Shown piece after piece: positions 7,901 to 13,972 of a DNA stretch of 19,031 nt. Positions within the stretch are counted from its first letter, which is position 1; each line of letters opens with the position of its first letter. Origin of the DNA: an uncultured Eubacteriales bacterium (GTDB lineage: Bacteria > Bacillota > Clostridia > UBA1381 > UBA9506); the NCBI GenBank assembly GCA_900545185.1, contig UQYH01000034.1:1-19031 (forward strand), written 5' to 3'. Below the pieces are notes generated by a model. That model did no database searches. It saw only the letters and a list, made by a program, of their open reading frames with translations, and had not been told where the DNA came from. The position numbers and the translations under genes were made by a program.

Positions 7901-9558
7901 TCGCTTGTGTTGGATACAATTTTCAGCACGCCGTCCTCTGCGTGCACAATGCCGTTCGGGCCGTTGTTTAAGGTAATGCGGCTGCCCAGCTCGTCAAACG
8001 GCTCGCGATACATAATCTTGCCGGGAGCCGGTACGCCGTCAACCGCCATTCCTGCCGCGGGGATTTTATACGGCCCGAAGGTAACTGTCTGTTCTGCGGC
8101 GCCCTCGGCCGATACATGCGCCGTGGCTGAAAGATTTGTTTCGGTTTCGGCTCGTTCAATATAACCCGTTGTCACATCCAGCACATCGGGTGATGCTGTC
8201 TCCCACGTGATGCTGCTGCCGAACTGACCTGTTTGCGGAAGCGATAAATCGTCCACCATATAGCCGCTTTCGGTCAGCGGTACCTGCAAAATGCCTGTGC
8301 TTTGCAGATATTCGCAGTCCTTCGTTACTTGCTGCGCCGGATCAAGCCCCTTGGCCACGGGCACATAGTAATAAAAGTCCTTAACGTAAATTGTCGCGTT
8401 TTGGCTGTGCGTTGTCAGCTCCACGGCATCCGTTTCCAGCTTGCTGCTGTCCGTCACATTCCAGGTGCCGACCTTTTTCCGATTCGCCCAACCCGTAATT
8501 TCTCCGGTTTGACTGTTGTGATAAAAAACGGCATCCAAATTTGTTTTGGTGCCAAAATCCGCTTCGGCAAAATATTCGTTGCCGTTGCCCGGCACACCAA
8601 CGCTGAATTTACCGGCGCTGGCCACCCACTGAAGGGAAAAATTGTTAATGTAAATACGCATGCTGTCGCTGCCCGTAAGCGAGCGCGAAAGCTTAAAGCG
8701 CATGACCCAGTCGCCCTTTGCCTTTTCATTCAAATGCAAATATGTTCTGGTAAAGCTTTTGGCTCCGGCATCAATTTTCACCCTACCGCCATCCATGCTG
8801 AGCGTCGGTGCGGCGCTTGCCTGTACGTCAATCCACGAGGGCACGTTGCTGCCCGAAAAATCGGCACGCAGCTTTTCCTCCGCAACCTCCGGCATAAAGT
8901 CGTCCGTCGGCTCCTCTGCACCCTCTAAAAGGCCGTAGGTCAGCTCTTTTACATAAATCACCGTGCCGGCGGCATGGGTTGTAACCTCGGCCACCGAGGT
9001 CACAAATGAGTTGCTCTCTATCCCCGTCCAGGTCTTAACAAGTTTATCATTCACCCAAACAGAAAGGCTTTGCGCCGCTTCATCACGGCAGATTACCGCA
9101 TGCATCGCTGTTTGCGTGTTATAGTCATTCTCCGAAAAATATTCGGCGCTGCTGCCCGGCGCCGTTACGCTGAACTGCTTGGGGCTGGCCGCCCATTGCA
9201 GCTGAAACGAGCCGATGTAAATACGCGCAATGTCGCTTGCCGGTGTTTTGCGTTCCAAATCAAAATCTAAAATCCAGCTGCCCGCAAGATTTTCACCCAG
9301 CCCAAAATTGGTTCTGGTAAAACCCTTGGTGCCGCTGTCTATCGTAAGCCGTCCGTCTGCTTGCGAAAGGGCAGGCGTACCTGCTTCGGGCTGTATCCAT
9401 TCGAGTACGGTATCTTGGTTAAATGTTTCGTTTATAATCACCGTTTGCATGGTCGGCGGCGCATCGGCCGAGACCGGTAAAAAAGAAAACAGCGGCAAAA
9501 GCAGCGTCATCATAACGCCAATAGCCGCAAACGGCTTTATTTTTGTATATATTTTCAT
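1996..9558 (-). CDS. Giant SLH-anchored heparinase II/III-family polysaccharide lyase
   Basis: This encodes a 2520-residue exported cell-wall enzyme. The start is the ATG at 9558, 8 bases after GGAGGA (9567-9572); an in-frame TTG at 9579 lies upstream of that site and is unlikely. A signal peptide ends near VSA-DA (about 37). Visible modules are LamG/concanavalin-like sandwiches (about 40-210, 229-401, 513-700, 900-1123) interspersed with five atrophied-Ig-like repeats carrying GSxIxWxSS (about 413-499, 703-797, 798-890, 1124-1213, 1218-1316). These are followed by a DNRLRE-like region (about 1396-1608), an alpha-helical toroid (about 1614-1886) and the heparinase II/III beta-sandwich. The last has HGHAD (H1916, H1918, D1920), DPGYY (D1936) and RAHNTVEVD (H1958), the usual metal-site and active-site signature. 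A Gly/Pro/Thr linker (about 2300-2336) leads to three SLH domains (2337-2520; TRAE, TREE, TRAQ) that bind secondary cell-wall polymer. It probably cleaves a uronic-acid polymer by beta-elimination; the PL family and substrate cannot be fixed from sequence alone. Confidence 0.9.
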   Translation of the reverse strand: MKIYTKIKPFAAIGVMMTLLLPLFSFLPVSADAPPTMQTVIINETFNQDTVLEWIQPEAGTPALSQADGRLTIDSGTKGFTRTNFGLGENLAGSWILDFDLERKTPASDIARIYIGSFQLQWAASPKQFSVTAPGSSAEYFSENDYNTQTAMHAVICRDEAAQSLSVWVNDKLVKTWTGIESNSFVTSVAEVTTHAAGTVIYVKELTYGLLEGAEEPTDDFMPEVAEEKLRADFSGSNVPSWIDVQASAAPTLSMDGGRVKIDAGAKSFTRTYLHLNEKAKGDWVMRFKLSRSLTGSDSMRIYINNFSLQWVASAGKFSVGVPGNGNEYFAEADFGTKTNLDAVFYHNSQTGEITGWANRKKVGTWNVTDSSKLETDAVELTTHSQNATIYVKDFYYYVPVAKGLDPAQQVTKDCEYLQSTGILQVPLTESGYMVDDLSLPQTGQFGSSITWETASPDVLDVTTGYIERAETETNLSATAHVSAEGAAEQTVTFGPYKIPAAGMAVDGVPAPGKIMYREPFDELGSRITLNNGPNGIVHAEDGVLKIVSNTSDAGITCARVYLNDERTTVGGKLGFEFTLGREAVGSNILIWPNGTQNRHTDIRWMDNRVAIYTVEGDVYTPQNFYVTEFDGQKKLKVTMVIDTDNGRADFLLNNKLVLEDAAVNPGGVSHLYFFMESRAASITVDNFKFYYCGMDDERTVRYDSEELTDSRLFGSAELSEGMIAGNLTLPAKGDRGSIIRWVSSAPDVIAADGTVTRGAENTPVTLTATFTSGEATATKTYQTTVLRGGDGDLEVLRADFDALTRDSLLRTPMPSEGLLTDSLHLYTTAPHGSTIRWQSSNETLIAADGTVSRPQDGSEDIYVTLTATVTNGDFSLSKSFTFGVVPLDQNVAEFPELTELELVHLEPFTKHIPEIDGDGERNYINPYDNNLDYNIAPHASTRGWNGYIEEHDGWVEVCRNANEFIPLANSVPNTNVTLYFQPSKENIGDLAAASFMIKREGSGAMTQYFRGSSGVVTMITWNSDGRFNIKHRTADGSVAETLTKPFTGTIRQTVLSDSVSGRFSVWMNGECVARELYPYSIGCTGLLSYNADIGGTNFFKFYFSDVRAFKAQPTDWMRPGYDAEWLTEDMIRGIYPAPAAGKLNADLNLITEGRYGSSITWESSDESLVTADGKVNRPQDLGFEPQVTITATLRYGIFRQQKTFTFTIMPIYGADETVAEQDAAFLTLDNFTFFSFTDSDPTQVTSSLSLPSGGPYGSTYLWQSSNENVITNSGRVIRERWDGSPQTVTMKAVIVYGSAVKTKELTFTVLPDEEIQDPQYMSDAEFFGVWENGAWVSEGKFDYSRSGLKGIEAAVKNGNDYETAKQELLTYMRNRPKSFLSTGVARDPSFVNGFMVTGVHTTRYSKNYQGLGVIRSHTYQQYEIPVKARFVNKGSYSSYKLGARYNEDTAVRILSRESADPSVRPKLLVKVDGSYQTFEACGDMTIRGGSNRYRNYGDEQEMEVRMFGEFQGEKTADTVLNFDLTGLSTSCDVTDAKLLVTAKLEEPYAKSKELLVYLEGSDWTEDGTSMDNFMEVACNFNGIPGGNDWHYVKNAESEYMTQHVRMEFFEETAAEYVYTGDETYAYTILWNLMDFIRDTQGEGTGPQWINSGWIQYSDLASAPGGMKDIVWRGMYPSALSTAMRLQSSLIPMLESVMNSRYMTANVCTAILKNLWDNMTELERYLTDERVANLGANQKVYESEAYGMAAMFLPEFSVSQELILSSKSVMENLVRRSYFADGAYIEATDGYSTSVMSSFTEYWKKLKMYGLDYSEEVQQRLYKAAVYNSLLIAPYGIGIAWGDNGKTNSNLTPKNELFYDLMPDEEFLFVNTYGRKGVMPKWTSRLYEGPMYALMRSDWTDDAMFTLMDSSGFGGHGHADTNSMTVNAFRRSFLIDPGYYNYDNASPIRRYMISTRAHNTVEVDNTSQNYLLRTDNIDTAEAEKRGKKHNWVTNGAYDFFSVTSGAYDSIDPETYEHVDGVKHRRSVVMLKPDFWIVSDLLTPPENETAHTYRQLWHMSAASNMGTDTEKNLIYSDFSSGANMKIVSADTGASLVKEMGYDTFSWGVAEEAPYAYYMKQDVTGKETFDTVLFPYKTEGDVSVERIDLGVPTYDATAMKITSTVDGTTNNTYYMLDYDHEAEATHTFGQYETDAELALVRENADGTVAEAIINGGSYIKNASGKVVLKASETVGNLSFEQEGSSIKLQADDAVDIKQVAVMSNGNIKNVFLNGSAIRFYVENDQLVFSREKGDVVEDNDPSGNRGGVTGGGGGGATDPKPTETPKPTDTPKPDDDKTFNDIEGHWAEEAVRAMAKEGVLNGYGTLFMPENNVTRAELAAMAVRSAGLAESSYQNTFSDVKPMDWFAGVIQTALDNGIISQDVAFRPNDTVTREEMCKIIVLTARLMQKLQEQKADLPDYTDKASIADWASDFVAQAAAEGLMQGMDDGRFMPKASATRAQAATVFYRLLRSEGLQQNTQTA
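2551..2655 (-). repeat. Low-complexity Gly-run and Pro-Lys-Thr linker
   Basis: Inside the lyase gene, an 18-base unit is tandemly repeated with drift and encodes PKPTETPKPTDTPKP (2566-2610), preceded by a run of six glycines. It forms the flexible tether between the catalytic part and the SLH anchor. Repeats of this type are prone to length change by slippage. Confidence 0.8.
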
Positions 9559-9566
9559 CGCGAGAT

Positions 9567-9572
9567 TCCTCC
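9567..9572 (-). promoter_or_regulatory. Ribosome binding site that fixes the lyase start
   Basis: GGAGGA on the minus strand lies 8 bases before the ATG at 9558. Using the TTG at 9579 would place this site inside the coding region and add seven residues ahead of an otherwise standard signal peptide (MKIYTKIKP...). Confidence 0.8.
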
Positions 9573-9590
9573 AACACAAATGAAACCGCG

Positions 9591-9622
9591 CCGATTAAGG
9601 GGCTTTTGTACCCCTTAATCGG
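9591..9622 (-). other. 12-bp perfect intergenic hairpin upstream of the lyase gene
   Basis: CCGATTAAGGGG (9591-9602) and CCCCTTAATCGG (9611-9622) are exact reverse complements around an 8-base loop CTTTTGTA. It lies in the 78-base gap between the 512-residue protein gene and the lyase gene, 14 bases past the former's stop. The minus strand continues CGCGGTTTCATTTG, with no strong T-run. It may be a weak terminator, an attenuator or a 3' stabiliser. Confidence 0.65.
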
Positions 9623-9636
9623 GCTTGATTGGTTGT

Positions 9637-11175
9637 TTACTGTACGCTTGCACCGGCGTACAGCGGTTTTAAGGTTTTAAAGCTGTCCCAAACAAAAAGC
9701 TTTGCGCTGTCTGCACCGCCGGGCAGCGCTTTGGTGATGGTATAGGTTTTGCCTGCCGGAATTTTAAAGGCTGTGCGGCGTATGCTGCTGACCTTTCCGT
9801 TTTGGTAGCCGACCAGCACTGCCGTGCCGACCTTTCCGTTTTGGGATGAAAAGCTGTAGCTGCGATCCGTCTCAACCGCACTGTCGCTGACCACTTGGGG
9901 TGTGTATAAGCGGAAATCCTCTAAGTAATACACAGGTGCTTCGGTTCTGCCGCTTCCGGGCTGAATCCAAAAATCCAGTTCCTTCACGGCGCCGTTATCG
10001 TTATCGGCCGTAGCCGCCAGTTCATAGGTATGTGCCAAAGCGCCGTTTAGATAAACCGAAAATGTTCCGGCTGTTGCCTTGCGCACGGCCGTAATTCGCA
10101 GGCGGCTGTCCGAATTTGCATACTGCTTTAAGTCTGTGGTTGCTTCGTCCGTTAGCTGAACAGAGTTTGTCTCATCCGGCGAGTAGCTTACCTGAACGGT
10201 TTTGCTTTTGCCCTCCTTACCCAAAGAGAAATATGCTCTGAAATTGTTATTTTTGCCCGTGCTTATCGGTGCATACAGGGTCATATCAAACACATAGTCC
10301 TTACCGGCTGTCTGATCATACATATGATTCCAGACGGCCGACCAGCAATGGCTGCTGCCTGTCGGGTTTGTCGCCTTAAGCATACCGTTTTCAACACTGA
10401 GCTGAATATTGGCCTGATTCCCCATACCGCTCGGAACAGCCGTGACGGAGGAATCGAAGAATATGTTGTTAATGGTTTGGCCGCCGTCAAAGGTTAAGTC
10501 GGAGGGGATGCTGTAAAAGGCAATATCTTCAAGATAATATGTCATATTTCTTGCCGTAAACAGGCTGATATAGCTGACCGGCTTTTTTTGCAGCACCGGA
10601 TTTTTACCGTCAAAATCGTACAACTCGCCGTTTAACCACACGCGGCCGATGGTGTTGGCGCTGTCGTACTCCACCGTTACCGTAACCTTGTTCACCCTTC
10701 TGGCCCACGAACGTGCACCGGTGGAAGTTGTATAAATCATAAAATAATACTCGTTAGAAGGGCTTAGATTACCGTTCCAGCGCAGATCCATAATGCGGTC
10801 GTCCAGCTGCATAACGGCACAGCCTGTTTGGTCACCCTCATAGCTTAAGGTGTATTGCAGCACCATTTTATCGGTAGACATGGGTTTTTTATTTTCGTTG
10901 ATGTAAATTTTGGTTGCACGGTTTATATCATAATCATTTGTGCCGCTCAGTTCAATGCGACCCTTTTCCTGATTGTACGTACCGTTGGCGCCCAACACAA
11001 TACGGCTGTTTTGCTCACCCGTAAAATCATCCTCATACAGCTTTGTCACCAGCTCACCCACCAGCGAATCCGCACCGGAGAAGGAAACCTCAAGTGCCGA
11101 GGCTGTAACGGACAGCATACCGAAAACCATACATGCTGCCGTCAGCACTGCTAAAAGTTTTGTCTTTTTACCCAT
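9637..11175 (-). CDS. Secreted protein with two LamG-like domains, carbohydrate-binding candidate
   Basis: This is a 512-residue exported protein. The signal peptide (KKTKLLAVLTAACMVFGML) ends near TASA-LEV (about 28). Two concanavalin/LamG-like beta-sandwich regions follow, about 45-222 and 235-423. Each shows the same layout as the lyase's N-terminal modules: a DDF or FFD opening strand, an RVWLNGEL or SVYLNGAL hairpin and a closing YYLEDI/F strand. The C-terminal region (about 434-512) ends in LFVWDSFKTLKPL, a small domain often seen at the C-terminus of clostridial and paenibacillar exported carbohydrate proteins. No catalytic signature, SLH domain or sorting signal is visible. The ATG follows an AAAGGTGG ribosome binding site. 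It probably binds the same polymer as the neighbouring lyase, or is a diffusible helper; the function is unproven. Confidence 0.75.
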   Translation of the reverse strand: MGKKTKLLAVLTAACMVFGMLSVTASALEVSFSGADSLVGELVTKLYEDDFTGEQNSRIVLGANGTYNQEKGRIELSGTNDYDINRATKIYINENKKPMSTDKMVLQYTLSYEGDQTGCAVMQLDDRIMDLRWNGNLSPSNEYYFMIYTTSTGARSWARRVNKVTVTVEYDSANTIGRVWLNGELYDFDGKNPVLQKKPVSYISLFTARNMTYYLEDIAFYSIPSDLTFDGGQTINNIFFDSSVTAVPSGMGNQANIQLSVENGMLKATNPTGSSHCWSAVWNHMYDQTAGKDYVFDMTLYAPISTGKNNNFRAYFSLGKEGKSKTVQVSYSPDETNSVQLTDEATTDLKQYANSDSRLRITAVRKATAGTFSVYLNGALAHTYELAATADNDNGAVKELDFWIQPGSGRTEAPVYYLEDFRLYTPQVVSDSAVETDRSYSFSSQNGKVGTAVLVGYQNGKVSSIRRTAFKIPAGKTYTITKALPGGADSAKLFVWDSFKTLKPLYAGASVQ

Positions 11176-11207
11176 TGTTGTAAACCACCTTTCTATATTG
11201 TAAAATA

Positions 11208-13874
11208 TTAATCCTCAATAATAACAAGTGCCTGCACATCGTTGGCGGAAACCAGCGCAAAAGCCTTGGAGGCGTCGCTGCCTGCATAGCGCGAGGTTAC
11301 AACATCCTCAATTGCGCCGGGCTTAATCCACCCTGCGGCCCGATTGTACAGATACACCGGCGGTCCGTCCTGCTTATTGATTTTCAATGCATAAGAAAGC
11401 AGCGAGCTGCCGCCGTCCTGTGCAAACGAAAGCGTCACCTTATCAATATATCCGTTGGAGTAATAATCAAAGGTATCGCACACAGCGTCATAAATCAAAC
11501 CGAACATGGCCGTTTCGGCGCCGTCTGTATAAATGGTGTCCGTAAACTCGTTTTTCAGTCCCTGCACAGAGCACAGCTTTTTAATGGCATTTACGCGGCC
11601 GAAGCCATCCTTGTTATAGCGAATTAAATCGCCCTTGCGCAGTGTTTGCGCCGCTTCGTATGCATCGCCGGAGGAGGCCGTTACCTCTTCTTTTTGCGTG
11701 CTGCCGTTTAAAAGCGTTATTTTATAAACGCTCGACCCGGCATCCTCACGGATGCTGCCCTCAATTTGGGAAACACTGCCCACAATGCACACATCATCCG
11801 TTGCAGTCGGCACAGGCGCTGCCGAACCATCCATAGCTGCTTTAATCATCAGCACATCCATCGGCTGCACCTCGGTCGATTCGTAGGAGGAATCGGCAAA
11901 GAAAACCCTCCCGAACACACGGCAGTTTTCCTGTTCGTCCGTCAGCTTCACCTGCACCAGGTAATCCGATTCATCACTGCCGCTTTTTTGCGGTACGCAT
12001 ACAAAGGTTGTGTTCTCATCCGTCACATAACCGCGGGTTACGGTTTCGCCGCCAAATGTCATAATATCGGCATTAAAGGTATAGTTAATGTTGCCGCGGC
12101 CGGATACCGCCTCATATAGCAGTTCTGTGACCTTACCGCTGCTGTTGACCTTAACCGCCATCAGCGAATCGCGCAGAGAGCGTAAATCCACCTCGCTGCT
12201 TTTATATGATGTACCGTTTATTTTCACCTTGTCGGCACAATCCATAATTACCGGGTCGTTGTTTTGGAAATAGTACGAAATGGTTTCTTTATCGCCGCTT
12301 TTTTTCACTTCCTTTTGCGGAGAAGCGGCGTAAACCAGCTTAAGCTGCACCGTGCCCGAAAGGCCGTTTGTTTGCTGCGCGTCCATGCAGTAGCCGTACA
12401 CGTAGCCCTCATTGCCGCGGCTGCCGCTGCTGCCGACCAAGCGGCCGCGATAGTCCAGTAAAAAGGCGCCCGTATCGCCCACCTTTAAATTGCTGCCGAT
12501 TTGCATGCTTGCCGCGTACGAAAAGTCGTAGCGCGTGCCGTCTATCACAACGTAATCCTCGCCCAGCTCTTCAATTTTGCCTTCCACGCTCTTTTTGCTG
12601 TAAACCGCGCTGATATATCTAAGGTCGCGGCTGGCCGTCACCGTCAGCACACCGCCCGAGGCAACATCCTTAATTTCCAGATTGTTGCCCTCTGCATCCA
12701 TCAGCAAAACGGTTTTGTCCTCGTCCTCAAAGTCCAGCTTTACGCCGCTTCGACCGCGATAGTCGGCCGCACGGTCGAAATACACCATACCGCTCGATTG
12801 ATTGACGCGGCCGACAATAAAGCTTTCGCTTTCCTCGGTAAAAATCACGTCAACGCTGCCGTCGCCGTCATTATCCAAAAGTCTGTAAGTCCCTTCGCCT
12901 ATGGCTGCAAAGCTATCGGCCTTGCGGTTGTTGTACAGATAGGTCACATTTGCGTCCACCGGCACGGACACTTCTTTTTCATTTTCGTTTTCGTAATAAA
13001 AGCGTCCGCCCTCCGGGCGTGATGTTTTGGCATCAGCCGTTTTCACGCTGTTTGTTCCGGAAGGATATGCCACATTTACAATGCGCTGCATGCCGTCTTC
13101 TTCCGTTACATACACCTCGGCATAATATCCGACCCGAAGCGGCACATCGGTTTTGCAAAGTGCGCCGCCGATCAGTGCACGTCCCTTATCAAGAGAGGGT
13201 GCCGCCGCCGTAAGGCTTGATTCGTGCGTTTCCGTCACAATGCCATACAGCTTGTTAAGCTCCTTGTGGGCATCCAAAATCGCACCCAAAGTTTCTTCGC
13301 TTTTGGTATATACATCACCTGCATAATTTTCAAACGGAACCACATCCAGCGCGTTGTAAACCATTTGCGCTACATCGCCGCGCAGCAATGTACTGCCCGT
13401 TTGGCTTAATCCTTTTAAAAGCCCCAGGCTCGAACCGACGACGGTGTATCCGCCGGGATAACCGCCCTGTGCTTCGGCACGCGGCGCATATCCCAAGCAG
13501 CCCACAAGAATTTTTAAGCCCTGTTCGGGTGTCACCGCTTCTTCCGGTGCAAAGCCGCCATCCCCCATGCCGCTGATAATACCCATGGCGCTCATTTGCG
13601 AAATATAGCCGCAGGCCCAATGCTCTGACGCTACATCGGAAAAGGCCGATTCGCACTGCATATCGCCCAGCCGCAAAAGCCGCGCCGCAATGGCTGCAAA
13701 CTCGGCACGCGTAACCGCCGCATCCTGCCGATAGTCTCCGTTTTCATCTGCCGTCATAATGCCCAGTCCGTCCAGCCGCTGCCAAGCCCGTTCGGTGGCC
13801 GCGCAAACCGGCAAGCTCATAACAAGCAGCATCACCGCCAGGCAAACAGCCGCCGTTTTCTTTAACTGACCCAT
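11208..13874 (-). CDS. N-terminal SLH-domain surface protein, large beta-rich region of unknown role
   Basis: This is an 888-residue exported protein. A signal peptide (residues 1-25) ends near VCA-ATE. Three SLH repeats follow at about 30-190: the first keeps TRAE in VTRAEFAAIAARLL, the second has AFSDVASEHWACGYI and VTPEQ, and the third is degenerate with RGD in place of TRAE. The remainder (about 200-888) is beta-rich, with short barrel-like repeats such as KLYGIVTE, SFIVGRVNQ, VEGKIEELGEDYVVIDG and VYGYCMD. One acidic loop, DNDGDGSVD (334-342), fits a calcium-binding EF-hand-like or thrombospondin-3-type loop. No catalytic motif is evident. The weak ribosome binding site GAGG is 11 bases before the ATG. 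Sitting directly after the solute-binding protein gene, it may be a surface scaffold or glycan-capture protein. It belongs to the widespread 'S-layer homology domain-containing protein' class. Confidence 0.85.
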   Translation of the reverse strand: MGQLKKTAAVCLAVMLLVMSLPVCAATERAWQRLDGLGIMTADENGDYRQDAAVTRAEFAAIAARLLRLGDMQCESAFSDVASEHWACGYISQMSAMGIISGMGDGGFAPEEAVTPEQGLKILVGCLGYAPRAEAQGGYPGGYTVVGSSLGLLKGLSQTGSTLLRGDVAQMVYNALDVVPFENYAGDVYTKSEETLGAILDAHKELNKLYGIVTETHESSLTAAAPSLDKGRALIGGALCKTDVPLRVGYYAEVYVTEEDGMQRIVNVAYPSGTNSVKTADAKTSRPEGGRFYYENENEKEVSVPVDANVTYLYNNRKADSFAAIGEGTYRLLDNDGDGSVDVIFTEESESFIVGRVNQSSGMVYFDRAADYRGRSGVKLDFEDEDKTVLLMDAEGNNLEIKDVASGGVLTVTASRDLRYISAVYSKKSVEGKIEELGEDYVVIDGTRYDFSYAASMQIGSNLKVGDTGAFLLDYRGRLVGSSGSRGNEGYVYGYCMDAQQTNGLSGTVQLKLVYAASPQKEVKKSGDKETISYYFQNNDPVIMDCADKVKINGTSYKSSEVDLRSLRDSLMAVKVNSSGKVTELLYEAVSGRGNINYTFNADIMTFGGETVTRGYVTDENTTFVCVPQKSGSDESDYLVQVKLTDEQENCRVFGRVFFADSSYESTEVQPMDVLMIKAAMDGSAAPVPTATDDVCIVGSVSQIEGSIREDAGSSVYKITLLNGSTQKEEVTASSGDAYEAAQTLRKGDLIRYNKDGFGRVNAIKKLCSVQGLKNEFTDTIYTDGAETAMFGLIYDAVCDTFDYYSNGYIDKVTLSFAQDGGSSLLSYALKINKQDGPPVYLYNRAAGWIKPGAIEDVVTSRYAGSDASKAFALVSANDVQALVIIED

Positions 13875-13919
13875 TGTGTATCACGCCTCATTTCTCTTGG
13901 TTAAAATCCCCGTTTTTCG

Positions 13920-13953
13920 GGCATCAAGAGGGGCTTTTCCCCCTCCCGATGCC
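13920..13953 (-). other. Intergenic hairpin between binding-protein and SLH-protein genes
   Basis: GGCATC (13920-13925) pairs with GATGCC (13948-13953) and GAGGGG (13928-13933) with CCCCTC (13940-13945), separated by a 2x2 internal loop, with a CTTTTC terminal loop. CGATGCCG is repeated at 13947-13954 and 13960-13967. The minus strand continues AAAAACGGGG, so no terminator T-run is present. Hairpins downstream of a binding-protein gene commonly protect that part of the message and raise binding-protein output over its neighbours; here this is inference. Confidence 0.6.
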
Positions 13954-13972
13954 GCAATCCGATGCCGGACTT

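Noticed and set aside
8302..8928. 208-codon open frame antisense to the lyase gene
   Set aside because: It lies wholly inside a well-supported gene, has no ribosome binding site or recognisable domain, and many such shadows occur opposite this long gene.
9559..9579. TTG start for the lyase seven codons upstream
   Set aside because: GGAGGA would fall inside the coding region, and the ATG at 9558 has correct spacing and starts a normal signal peptide.
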